From an uncultured bacterium (lineage in GTDB: Bacteria; UBP6; UBA1177; JAKLFG01), in NCBI GenBank assembly GCA_937871295.1, contig CALMRE010000255.1:1-33030 (forward strand): DNA of 33,030 nt. Reading direction: 5' to 3'. The position numbers and the translations under genes are program-made. This document shows, piece by piece, positions 1 to 7,252 of this stretch; within the stretch, counting starts at the first letter, position 1, and every line of letters begins with the position of its first letter. The notes under the pieces were generated by a model, which saw only the letters and a list, made by a program, of their open reading frames with translations, ran no database searches and was not told the origin of the DNA.

Positions 1-1
1 C

Positions 2-526
2 GATTCGTCGAACTTCGTGGCGCTCGGCTACGCCGCCGAGAAAAAGGCGTCGTTCGACATGGGACTCATCCGTAACCACTATGTCGGCCGCACTTTCCTG
101 CGTCCCCTACAGGATGCCCGCGACGAAGGGGTCAAGCAGAAATTCAATCCGCTTCCCGGTTTCTTCACCGATAAGCGCGTGGTGCTGGTCGACGATTCGA
201 TCGTCCGCGGCACGACCCTGCGCAAGATCGTCCGGATGATAAAGGGTGCCGGCGCGAAAGAGGTCCATGTCCGCATCGGTTCGCCGCGCGTCATCGGATC
301 GTGCTTCTACGGCATCGATACGCCGACCCGGTCGGAACTCATCGCGAACAACAAAACGGTCGAGGAGACGCGCGACTACCTCAACGCCGACTCCCTCCGC
401 TATCTGGAGATATCCGATTTCCAGCACCTGCTGAAAAAACCGGGCGACTTCTGCACCGCCTGTTTCAGCAACGACTATATCTATGTTCCGCCGTCGTTCG
501 TCAAAACGAACGCCCCCGGCTGCTGA
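2..526 (+). CDS. purF: Amidophosphoribosyltransferase, C-terminal part (5' end outside window)
   Basis: This is the C-terminal ~174 residues of glutamine PRPP amidotransferase, the first committed enzyme of purine synthesis, which makes 5-phosphoribosylamine from PRPP and glutamine. The open frame enters from the left edge, so the N-terminal Ntn glutaminase domain is not visible. Seen: the family signature GLIRNHYVGRTF and the PRPP-binding loop VVLVDDSIVRGTT. Three cysteines (GSCFYG, then DFCTAC near the end) sit where Bacillus-type PurF binds its [4Fe-4S] cluster, so this is probably the oxygen-sensitive, iron-sulfur form. The stop at 524-526 lies 7 bases before the mazG start, so the two are probably co-transcribed. 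The in-frame GTG at 17 is an ordinary valine within the conserved sequence, not a start. Confidence 0.95.
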   Translation, partial: DSSNFVALGYAAEKKASFDMGLIRNHYVGRTFLRPLQDARDEGVKQKFNPLPGFFTDKRVVLVDDSIVRGTTLRKIVRMIKGAGAKEVHVRIGSPRVIGSCFYGIDTPTRSELIANNKTVEETRDYLNADSLRYLEISDFQHLLKKPGDFCTACFSNDYIYVPPSFVKTNAPGC

Positions 527-533
527 CATTCCC

Positions 534-1313
534 ATGACCGCACCGCACGGCATCGAACGGCTCAAGGCCATCATGGCCACCCTGCGCGGCCCGAACGGCT
601 GTCCGTGGGACCGCAAGCAGTCGATCCCGTCGCTCAAACCCTACATTATCGAAGAGGCCTACGAAGTGGTCGAGGCGATCGATCAGGGGACCGACGAATT
701 GCAGGACGAACTGGGCGATCTCCTGCTCCAGATCGTCTTCGTGTCGCAGATGGCGCAGGAGCAAGGGCTCTTCGATTTCGACTCGGTCGCCGAACGGATC
801 TCCGATAAACTGGTGCGGCGCCACCCCCATGTTTTCGGCGATACGCAGGTGAAGGATGCCGACGAGGTGGTGCAGAACTGGAACCAGATAAAGAAGGACA
901 AAGAGGCGAAGAAATATCTCCTTGACGGCATTCCCACGGCGATGCCCGCGACGCTCCTCACCCAGCGCTACGCCGACCGCGCCGCGTCGGTCGGGTTCGA
1001 CTGGGGCAAATGGGAGGACACGCTCGCCAAGATAACGGAAGAGACAGCCGAACTGAAAGAGGCGGTCGCTTCGGGCGACGCCGATAAGACCTTCCACGAG
1101 ATGGGCGACCTGCTCGCGGCGGTGGTGAACCTGTCGCGCAAACTCGGCGTCAACCCGGAAGATTCCCTGCGCCACTGCGCCCTGCGCTTCCGCGAGCGGT
1201 TCAATATGGTGGAAGAACTCGATCCCACCACCACCGACGGCAAACACTCACTCGACGATCTTGAGGCGCTCTGGCAGCGCGCAAAGCGGGAACTCAAAAA
1301 AAAGGAGAAGTGA
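534..1313 (+). CDS. mazG: Nucleoside triphosphate pyrophosphohydrolase MazG
   Basis: MazG hydrolyses (d)NTPs to NMPs and pyrophosphate; in the cytoplasm it cleans non-canonical nucleotides and affects ppGpp levels. The 259-residue product is close to the ~263 of E. coli MazG. It has the two-domain layout: an N-terminal domain with GCPWDRKQ (about 22-29), the metal-binding EEAYE (40-44) and DELGDLL, and a second domain with EETAELKEA and HEMGDLLAAVVNL. The ATG at 534 is chosen because the homology begins immediately (GIERLKAIMATLRG); the frame is open further upstream but that part overlaps purF. No strong ribosome binding site precedes it, so coupling to purF is likely. Its stop overlaps the next start by one base (TGATG). 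Confidence 0.95.
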   Translation: MTAPHGIERLKAIMATLRGPNGCPWDRKQSIPSLKPYIIEEAYEVVEAIDQGTDELQDELGDLLLQIVFVSQMAQEQGLFDFDSVAERISDKLVRRHPHVFGDTQVKDADEVVQNWNQIKKDKEAKKYLLDGIPTAMPATLLTQRYADRAASVGFDWGKWEDTLAKITEETAELKEAVASGDADKTFHEMGDLLAAVVNLSRKLGVNPEDSLRHCALRFRERFNMVEELDPTTTDGKHSLDDLEALWQRAKRELKKKEK

Positions 1314-2194
1314 TGGGCATCCGGCTCCGCATGACGGCGGTCGTTTTCCTGCTTCTCGGTCTCTGTTTCAGTTGCAACCGCACCGATACCCAGCAGAAAA
1401 TAGCGGGCTGTGACCGTATCGTTTCCCTTGCCCCGAGCATCACCGAAACGCTCTTTGAACTGGGCCTCGGGCCGCATCTCGTCGGGGTGACCCGCTACTG
1501 TTCATGGCCGCCCGAGGCGACGCAGATAGCAAAGATCGGCGGCTGGTACGACCCGTCGCTCGAAGCGATACTCGGCCTTCGTCCCGACACTGTTTTCCAT
1601 CTTCCCGAACAGAAGGATATCGCCGAAAAGCTACATGCCGCCGGCATAATTACCGTTGCGCTCCCGGCGCAGAAACTCGACGATGTCGCCGCGACGGCGC
1701 GGCTCATCGGGGGGCAGTGCGGCGCCGCAAAAGAGGCCGATGCCTTCGTTGCCCGGATCGACGCGGCGCTCACGCAGGTGGCGGAAAAAAGCGCCGGAAA
1801 GGAACGGCCGAAGGTGCTCGTGGCGGTGGGGCGTGACCGCGACGCGACCGGCATCAAAGGGCTCTTCGTCGCGGGGCAGGGCAGTTTCCATGACGACCTC
1901 ATCACGCGGGCCGGTGGGGTGAACGCCTGCACCGTCAAGATACCGTATCCGCGCATCTCGGCCGAAGGACTGCTCGCGATGAATCCCGACATCATCATCG
2001 AATTCATCTCGGCCGACGAAGCAAAGAACGATCCGACCATCGATGATTGGAAGACCTTCGACTCACTCCCGGCGGTCAAGAACGGCCGGGTCCATCTCGT
2101 CGCGGGCGACCGCTCCTTCATTCCGGGACCGCGCGTCCCGCTCCTCCTCGAAGAGTTGACGCGGCTCCTTTTTCCCGATACGGTGAAACCATGA
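1313..2194 (+). CDS. btuF: BtuF-type substrate-binding lipoprotein of a cobalamin/iron-chelate ABC importer
   Basis: Probable periplasmic binding protein that captures a corrinoid, or alternatively a heme or ferric chelate, and hands it to the permease encoded two genes downstream. 293 residues. The N-terminus is a signal peptide ending CFSC, so Cys21 is a likely lipidation site (the -3 cysteine is not ideal). The mature part has the helical-backbone PBP pattern: RIVSLAPSITETLFELG, YCSWPPEA, GGWYDPSLEAILGLRPD, KIPYPRISAEGLLAMNPD and a C-terminal PGPRVPLLLEEL, which parallel E. coli BtuF segments. AAGGAG at 1302-1307 precedes the ATG at 1313. The end overlaps the ATPase start by four bases (ATGA). 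No cobalamin riboswitch can fit, because mazG abuts it; the symbol is therefore provisional and rests on sequence resemblance. Confidence 0.83.
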   Translation: MGIRLRMTAVVFLLLGLCFSCNRTDTQQKIAGCDRIVSLAPSITETLFELGLGPHLVGVTRYCSWPPEATQIAKIGGWYDPSLEAILGLRPDTVFHLPEQKDIAEKLHAAGIITVALPAQKLDDVAATARLIGGQCGAAKEADAFVARIDAALTQVAEKSAGKERPKVLVAVGRDRDATGIKGLFVAGQGSFHDDLITRAGGVNACTVKIPYPRISAEGLLAMNPDIIIEFISADEAKNDPTIDDWKTFDSLPAVKNGRVHLVAGDRSFIPGPRVPLLLEELTRLLFPDTVKP

Positions 2195-2973
2195 ACGCTT
2201 TTCTGACCGCACAGAACATCAACATAACGCTCGGCGGGGCGCCGATACTGAACGATATCTCGCTTGACCTGCCGGAGCGGGGACTTCTGACGCTCATCGG
2301 GCCGAATGGCGCGGGGAAATCGACGCTTCTCAAATGTCTTGCGGGACTTCTGCCGCCGACAGCGGGAAAGGTGGAGCTGGCGGGGAACTCGATCGGAACG
2401 CTTCCGGGCCGCGAGCGGGCGAAGTTGATCGCCGTGGTGCCGCAGGAGGCGCTCTTCACCGTTCCCTTCACCGTCGCCGAATTCCTTGAACTGGCGCGCT
2501 ATCCCCATCGCGGCAGTTTTTCACCGCTCACCACTGCCGACCGCGCCGCCATCGCGCAGGCGGTCGCGGTGACCGATATCGCGCCGCTCCTGCATCGCAC
2601 CGTGACGACCCTTTCGGGGGGAGAGAAACGGCTGGTACTCATCGCGGCGGCGCTCTGTCAGGAAAGTCCGCTCATGCTTCTCGATGAACCGACCGCGGCG
2701 CTCGATCCGGCTCACCGGACGGCGGTACTGCGACTCATCAAAAAGGTGCACGGCGAACTTGGTCGCACCATTGTTCTGGTGACCCACGAGGTGAATGACA
2801 CCCTCTTCCTCGGCGGGACGGTCATCGGCCTCAAAAAAGGACGCATCACGCTAGCGGCGACCGCGACCGAGAAACTGGAACTCGCGGCGCTCGGCGCGCT
2901 GTTCGATATACCGTTCACCCACTGGCACGATGAAGCGGGGAGGCGACTCGTCGCCCCGGAGGTGACGCCATGA
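2191..2973 (+). CDS. btuD: ABC transporter ATP-binding protein, BtuD/FecE type
   Basis: ATPase subunit powering the importer encoded by the flanking genes; acts on the cytoplasmic face of the inner membrane. 260 residues, normal for this family. Walker A is GPNGAGKST (37-45), followed by a Q-loop (VVPQEALF), the ABC signature TLSGGEKRLVLIAAAL, Walker B with LMLLDEPTAALDP, and the switch histidine in VLVTHEVND. The ATG at 2191 overlaps the btuF stop; a longer open frame starts at 2047 but the added residues are btuF read in another frame. The stop overlaps the permease start (ATGA). Very strong as an ABC ATPase; the cobalamin assignment depends on its neighbours. Confidence 0.9.
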   Translation: MNAFLTAQNINITLGGAPILNDISLDLPERGLLTLIGPNGAGKSTLLKCLAGLLPPTAGKVELAGNSIGTLPGRERAKLIAVVPQEALFTVPFTVAEFLELARYPHRGSFSPLTTADRAAIAQAVAVTDIAPLLHRTVTTLSGGEKRLVLIAAALCQESPLMLLDEPTAALDPAHRTAVLRLIKKVHGELGRTIVLVTHEVNDTLFLGGTVIGLKKGRITLAATATEKLELAALGALFDIPFTHWHDEAGRRLVAPEVTP

Positions 2974-3911
2974 ACCGGACGGTGCGCCTCATCCTCCTTG
3001 CGATTGTCGCTCTCATCATCTGCGGTGTCGCTCCCTTCATCGGGCCGTCGTTTGCCGACGACGAGACGATGCGCCGCGTTCTTTACACCCTCCGCCTGCC
3101 GCGTGCCGGCGCCGCCTTCGCCGCCGGTGCGACGCTCGCCCTGTGCGGCATGGTGTTCCAATCGCTTTTCCGCAACGACCTCGCGAGTCCCTATACCTTG
3201 GGCGTTTCGGGTGGCGCCTCGTTCGGCGCGGCGCTCGCGATTCTCCTCGGTCTTCCGGGCCTCTTCGGCATCCCCGGCGTACCGCTCGCCGCGTTCTGCG
3301 GCGCGCTCGTGTCGGTCGTCATCGTGTGGCGGCTGTCGCTCGTGTCGCACCGCGCCGGGTCGCAAACGATGCTGCTCGCCGGTGTCGCGGTCGGCTTTTT
3401 CTTCTCGGGGCTCACGGTGCTCGTCCAATATCTCGCCGATTATAGCCACAGCTACCGGATACTTCACTGGCTCATGGGCTCGCTCGATTCGGCCGGGAGC
3501 GGAGAGTTGCTGAAACTCGCCCCCTTCGTGCCGGTCGCGTGTCTTGCAGCCCTCTTCCACCGCGAACTCGACCTCATGAGCCTTGGCGAGGAGACGAGCG
3601 CCGCGCGTGGGCTCGACCCGAAGAAAATGTCGCTCATCCTCTTCGCCCTTACCTCGGTCGCCGTCGCCGGGGTGGTCGCCGTGACCGGTCCCATCGGCTT
3701 TGTCGGGCTCATGGCGCCGCACATTGCCCGGATGCTCGTCGGCCCATCGCACCGGCTCCTCGGCCCCGCCACCTTCTTCACCGGCGGCGCGCTCCTTGTT
3801 CTCTGCGATACCTGCGCCCGGATACTCATCGCCCCGGCCGAGATACCGGTCGGCGTCATCACCGCGCTCCTCGGCGGCCCCTTCTTCCTGTGGCTCCTCC
3901 TGCGGAAATAG
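2970..3911 (+). CDS. btuC: ABC transporter permease, BtuC/FecCD family
   Basis: Inner-membrane channel subunit of the BtuFDC-type importer. 313 residues, with many hydrophobic helices spread over the whole length. Family hallmarks are RLPRAGAAFAAGATLALCGMVFQSLFRNDLASPYTLGV split over the first third, and VTGPIGFVGLMAPHIARMLVG in the last third; the latter corresponds to the cytoplasmic coupling loop that contacts the ATPase. It starts inside the btuD stop codon (ATGA) and ends the operon. The order binding protein-ATPase-permease is less common than the usual binding protein-permease-ATPase order, but all three components are complete. No terminator hairpin is visible in the short AT-rich gap after it. 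Confidence 0.9.
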   Translation: MNRTVRLILLAIVALIICGVAPFIGPSFADDETMRRVLYTLRLPRAGAAFAAGATLALCGMVFQSLFRNDLASPYTLGVSGGASFGAALAILLGLPGLFGIPGVPLAAFCGALVSVVIVWRLSLVSHRAGSQTMLLAGVAVGFFFSGLTVLVQYLADYSHSYRILHWLMGSLDSAGSGELLKLAPFVPVACLAALFHRELDLMSLGEETSAARGLDPKKMSLILFALTSVAVAGVVAVTGPIGFVGLMAPHIARMLVGPSHRLLGPATFFTGGALLVLCDTCARILIAPAEIPVGVITALLGGPFFLWLLLRK

Positions 3912-3928
3912 TTCTTCTTTCCTATTAT

Positions 3929-3941
3929 AAGATAAAATCTT
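3929..3941 (+). promoter_or_regulatory. AAGAT/ATCTT inverted repeat overlapping the yajC -35 box
   Basis: A perfect 5-bp inverted repeat with a 3-base AAA centre abuts and overlaps the -35 hexamer of the yajC promoter, in an AT-rich island of otherwise GC-rich DNA. It could be a small operator, or just the AT-rich upstream part of a strong promoter. The arms are short, so chance is a real possibility. Confidence 0.3.
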
Positions 3942-3968
3942 GCCTTATAGCCCTTTCTGGGGTACTAT
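3940..3968 (+). promoter_or_regulatory. Sigma70-type promoter for yajC-secD-secF-recJ
   Basis: -35 TTGCCT (3940-3945), 17-bp spacer, -10 TACTAT (3963-3968). It is the only promoter-like match in the gap between the btuC stop and yajC, and would put the transcript start about 30 bases ahead of the yajC GTG. Confidence 0.7.
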
Positions 3969-4002
3969 CCCCCGCCTATTGGTTTTTTGCAGGGAGAAAA
4001 CG

Positions 4003-4362
4003 GTGAATAGTTCAGTGATTTCAACAATGTCCAATGCCTTGATGACGCAGGCGGCGCAACAGCCGGGCGGCATGATGGCGATCTTCAACATGCTCATCCC
4101 CTTCGTGCTGATCTTCGTCATCTTCTACTTTCTGGTCGTGATGCCGCAGAAAAAGCAACAGAAAAAATTGCAGGAAATGCTCGGCGCCCTGCAGAAAGGC
4201 GATCAGGTGCTCACCAGCGCCGGACTCTACGGCCGTATCGTCGAGGTGAAGACCCATTCGTTCAAACTGGAGATAGCGCCCAAAGTGATCGTGTCGGTCC
4301 AGAAAAGCGCCGTCATCTCGAAGGTGCAGGACGAAGAGGCCGCCGAAACCAAAGAACAATAA
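4003..4362 (+). CDS. yajC: Preprotein translocase accessory subunit YajC
   Basis: YajC is a small single-span inner-membrane protein associated with SecDF and the SecYEG channel. The 119-residue product has a short N-terminal tail, one transmembrane helix around IFNMLIPFVLIFVIFYFLVV, directly followed by MPQKKQQKK, then the conserved soluble part GDQVLTSAGLYGRIVEV. I chose the GTG at 4003, preceded by AGGGAG at 3991-3996; the open frame extends back to 3940, but that stretch contains the promoter and does not look like protein. The C-terminus is glutamate-rich. It lies 29 bases upstream of secD, the standard yajC-secD-secF order. Confidence 0.93.
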   Translation: MNSSVISTMSNALMTQAAQQPGGMMAIFNMLIPFVLIFVIFYFLVVMPQKKQQKKLQEMLGALQKGDQVLTSAGLYGRIVEVKTHSFKLEIAPKVIVSVQKSAVISKVQDEEAAETKEQ

Positions 4363-4391
4363 CAACTGATAGGGACGCAAGGAGACTTCTG

Positions 4392-6110
4392 ATGGAAAAG
4401 AACTGGACGATGAGAGCGTGGTTCATCCTGGCGCTCGTCATCGGGGCTGTCGTACTGCTTCTGCCGTCGTTCATGGATCGCGAGAAATACCCGTGGATCG
4501 GCAAAATAAACGAAGGACTCAACCTCGGACTCGATCTCAAGGGCGGTATCCATTTCGTACTCTCGGTCGATGTCGAAAAGGCGGTGCAGGACCGCGTCGA
4601 TCGTCAGACCGACGAGATCGTCAAGCGTCTCGAAGAGGAAAAGATACCCTTCACCTCGGTCAAGGCCGATCCGGTGGACCCGATCATCCGCATCGTCATT
4701 CAGTCGGAATCGGACGGCGAGAAGTTCCGTGACAAGATAGTCGACTATTTCCAGACCTTCCGCAAAACGGCCCAGACCGGGCTTGAATACGAACTGACGA
4801 TGCGCGAGGACTATATCCAGAACCTCAAGGAGTCGTCGGTCGATCAGGCGATAGAAACGCTCCGTTCCCGTATCGACGCGCTCGGCCTCAAGGAGCCGGT
4901 CATCGTCAAGCAGGGGGCCAATTCGATACTCATCCAGTTGCCCGGCTATAAGGATGTCGAGCGAGCCCGCTCCATCATCGGCCAGACGGCCCAGTTGGAG
5001 TTCAAGATCGTCGCCGAGGACAAGGATCCGCTCGCGGCCTACGCCGAGAACCTGCCGGAAGGCGTCTCTCTTCAGCAGGGGCGCGGCCAGACCTCGGAAG
5101 GCGGCATGGTGAGTTATCTCTATGCGGTAGGGGCCGACAAGGAGACCCTTTTGAACTGGCTCAAGGGCAAGGCGCCCGAGGGGACCGAGTTCCTGCTCGA
5201 GGAGCTGGTCAAAGCCGAGGGGAAGGAGTACATGTCGTGGCTCGTCGAGAGGAAGGCCTACCTCACCGGCGACATGCTGACCGACGCGCGCGTCGATGTC
5301 GACCAGCAGCGCAACCGTCCCTATGTCAGCCTTTCGTTCGACCGCAACGGCGCCCGGATATTCGAAGAGGTCACCGGGAAGTTCATCAAACGTAAGATGG
5401 CAATAGTACTTGATAACCGCGTCAATTCGGCGCCGGTCATCCAGAGCAAGATATCGGGCGGCAATGCGATGATCACCCTCAACTCGATGAGCGACTTCAA
5501 TACGACGCTCGCCGAGGCGAAGGACCTGTCGCTGGTCCTGCGCGCCGGTTCGCTCCCCGCGCCGGTCACCTTCGAAGAGAACCGGACCGTCGGCCCGAGC
5601 CTCGGCGCCGACTCGATCGAAAAAGGCAAACTGTCCATCGCGGCCGGCATACTCGTGGTGGTCATCGCGATGATGATATACTACGGGTTGTCGGGCTTCG
5701 TCGCCGACCTCGCGGTCGTTCTCAACGTGCTGTTCATCATGGCCTTCATGGCCGCCTTCGGGGCGACGCTCACCTTCCCCGGCATCGCCGGCATCGTGCT
5801 GACCATCGGCATGGCGGTCGACGCCAACGTGCTGATCAACGAACGCATCCGCGAGGAACTGCGCAACGGCCATTCCTTCCAGACGGCGTTCGAACTGGGC
5901 TACGAGCGCGCCTTCTCGGCGATATTCGATTCGAACCTTACCACCGCGATAGCCGGGTTCTTCCTGTGGAATTTCGGCAGCGGCACCGTCAAGGGCTTCG
6001 CGATAACCCTGCTCATCGGTATCGCGTCGTCCCTGTTCACCGCCATCTACGTCACGAAGGTGATCTTTCACTTCATGATGAAGATGGGGTTCAAGAAGAT
6101 ATCGGTTTAA
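4392..6110 (+). CDS. secD: Protein translocase subunit SecD
   Basis: SecD, an RND-superfamily membrane protein, uses the proton motive force with SecF to pull exported proteins out of the Sec channel on the periplasmic side. 572 residues. One N-terminal transmembrane helix (about 9-27) is followed by GLDLKGGIHFVL, a large periplasmic P1 domain, and a C-terminal five-helix bundle carrying GIVLTIGMAVDANVLINER, which contains the aspartate used in proton relay, and SNLTTAIAGFFLWNFGSG. AAGGAG at 4379-4384 precedes the ATG. secF follows after 10 bases with its own AAGGAGG site. Length and all blocks are typical; nothing odd was seen. Confidence 0.97.
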   Translation: MEKNWTMRAWFILALVIGAVVLLLPSFMDREKYPWIGKINEGLNLGLDLKGGIHFVLSVDVEKAVQDRVDRQTDEIVKRLEEEKIPFTSVKADPVDPIIRIVIQSESDGEKFRDKIVDYFQTFRKTAQTGLEYELTMREDYIQNLKESSVDQAIETLRSRIDALGLKEPVIVKQGANSILIQLPGYKDVERARSIIGQTAQLEFKIVAEDKDPLAAYAENLPEGVSLQQGRGQTSEGGMVSYLYAVGADKETLLNWLKGKAPEGTEFLLEELVKAEGKEYMSWLVERKAYLTGDMLTDARVDVDQQRNRPYVSLSFDRNGARIFEEVTGKFIKRKMAIVLDNRVNSAPVIQSKISGGNAMITLNSMSDFNTTLAEAKDLSLVLRAGSLPAPVTFEENRTVGPSLGADSIEKGKLSIAAGILVVVIAMMIYYGLSGFVADLAVVLNVLFIMAFMAAFGATLTFPGIAGIVLTIGMAVDANVLINERIREELRNGHSFQTAFELGYERAFSAIFDSNLTTAIAGFFLWNFGSGTVKGFAITLLIGIASSLFTAIYVTKVIFHFMMKMGFKKISV

Positions 6111-6120
6111 GGAGGACGCC

Positions 6121-7248
6121 ATGCAACTGATAAAGCCCGATCTCAACATAAACTTCACCGACAAATTCAAACTGTTCGCGGTCATATCGACCGTCGCGGT
6201 GCTCGCCGGCATCATCCTCACGGCGGTCATCGGCCCCAACTACGGCGTCGACTTCAAGGGGGGCACCGAGATACAGCTCAAGGTCGGCAACATCGATATC
6301 GCCGGTGTCCGCGCCGCGCTTTCGGACTTCGACGGCGTGGAGATCATGCAGTTCGAGGGGCGCGACAATGAGTTCACCATCAAACTCCCCTCCATCGCGC
6401 TGGCCGACGCGGCCGAGGTCGACCGCTACATCGAAGAGGTGAAAGGTCTCTTCCCCGGCGTGACGCTTATCAAAAAACACTTCAACGTCGAAGTGGGCGA
6501 CCGGATCGAACTGTGGTACGACCAGCCGGTCGCACAGGAGAAACTCGCCGAACTCGTGAAAAAACACAAGATCCCGGTGACCGGCCAGATAGACTACAAC
6601 ATGGTCGGCGAGCGGCACATCTATAAGGTGCTCCTCAAGAGTTTCACCAGCACCGTCATCGCGGCGGTCGAACAGAAAAGCGGCACACAGGCCGAGATCC
6701 AGCGCGTCGAACTGGTCGGCCCGAAGGTGGGTAAGAAACTCCGCACCGACACCGGGCTGGCGATCGTCTACACCCTCTTCGCGCTGTTGTTCTACATCGC
6801 CCTGCGGTTCAACTTCCAGTCGGCTCCCGGCGCCATCGTCGCGCTGTTCCATGATACCATGATAGTGCTCGGCGTGCTGGTCGTCTTCCGGGTGACCTTC
6901 GATCTCACCATTGTCGCGGCGCTCCTGACGATGATCGGCTACTCGCTCAACGATACGGTGGTCGTCTATGACCGCATCCGGGAGAATCTCAACAATCCGA
7001 AGAAGGGGGCGACCCTGCTGGAGAAGATAAACACCAGCATCAACGAAACGCTGGCGCGGACCGTCATCACCTCGGCGATGACCTTCATCGTCGTGTTCAC
7101 CCTCCTCATGCTCGGCGGCGACATCATCTGGGGCTTCGCCTTCACGATGTGCGTCGGCATCGTCGTGGGCACCTACTCCTCCATCTTCATCGCCAGTCCC
7201 ATCACGGCTATCATCGATAAACATATGAAGAAAGAGCAGGCAACCTGA
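6121..7248 (+). CDS. secF: Protein translocase subunit SecF
   Basis: Partner of SecD in the SecDF-YajC complex. 375 residues, somewhat longer than the ~320 of E. coli SecF because of a longer periplasmic domain. Visible: an N-terminal transmembrane helix (about 19-38), YGVDFKGGTEIQLKV, the periplasmic domain with a partial internal duplication of hydrophobic/charged strands, then the membrane bundle with TMIGYSLNDTVVVYDRIREN (the conserved NDTVVVYDRIRE block) and TSAMTFIVVFTLLMLGG. The start has a near-perfect TAAGGAGG site 6 bases upstream. recJ begins 4 bases after the stop, so all four genes are probably one transcript. Confidence 0.97.
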   Translation: MQLIKPDLNINFTDKFKLFAVISTVAVLAGIILTAVIGPNYGVDFKGGTEIQLKVGNIDIAGVRAALSDFDGVEIMQFEGRDNEFTIKLPSIALADAAEVDRYIEEVKGLFPGVTLIKKHFNVEVGDRIELWYDQPVAQEKLAELVKKHKIPVTGQIDYNMVGERHIYKVLLKSFTSTVIAAVEQKSGTQAEIQRVELVGPKVGKKLRTDTGLAIVYTLFALLFYIALRFNFQSAPGAIVALFHDTMIVLGVLVVFRVTFDLTIVAALLTMIGYSLNDTVVVYDRIRENLNNPKKGATLLEKINTSINETLARTVITSAMTFIVVFTLLMLGGDIIWGFAFTMCVGIVVGTYSSIFIASPITAIIDKHMKKEQAT

Positions 7249-7252
7249 GCTG

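Noticed and set aside
1290-1320. Possible cobalamin riboswitch before btuF
   Set aside because: mazG and btuF overlap, leaving no room for the ~200-base element, and no B12-box-like sequence was seen.
4227-6239. Very long open frame antisense to secD (about 670 codons), and a similar one antisense to recJ (7271-8980)
   Set aside because: These mirror GC-rich codon bias of the real genes; their products are arginine/aspartate/histidine-rich without recognisable motifs, while secD and recJ are certain.
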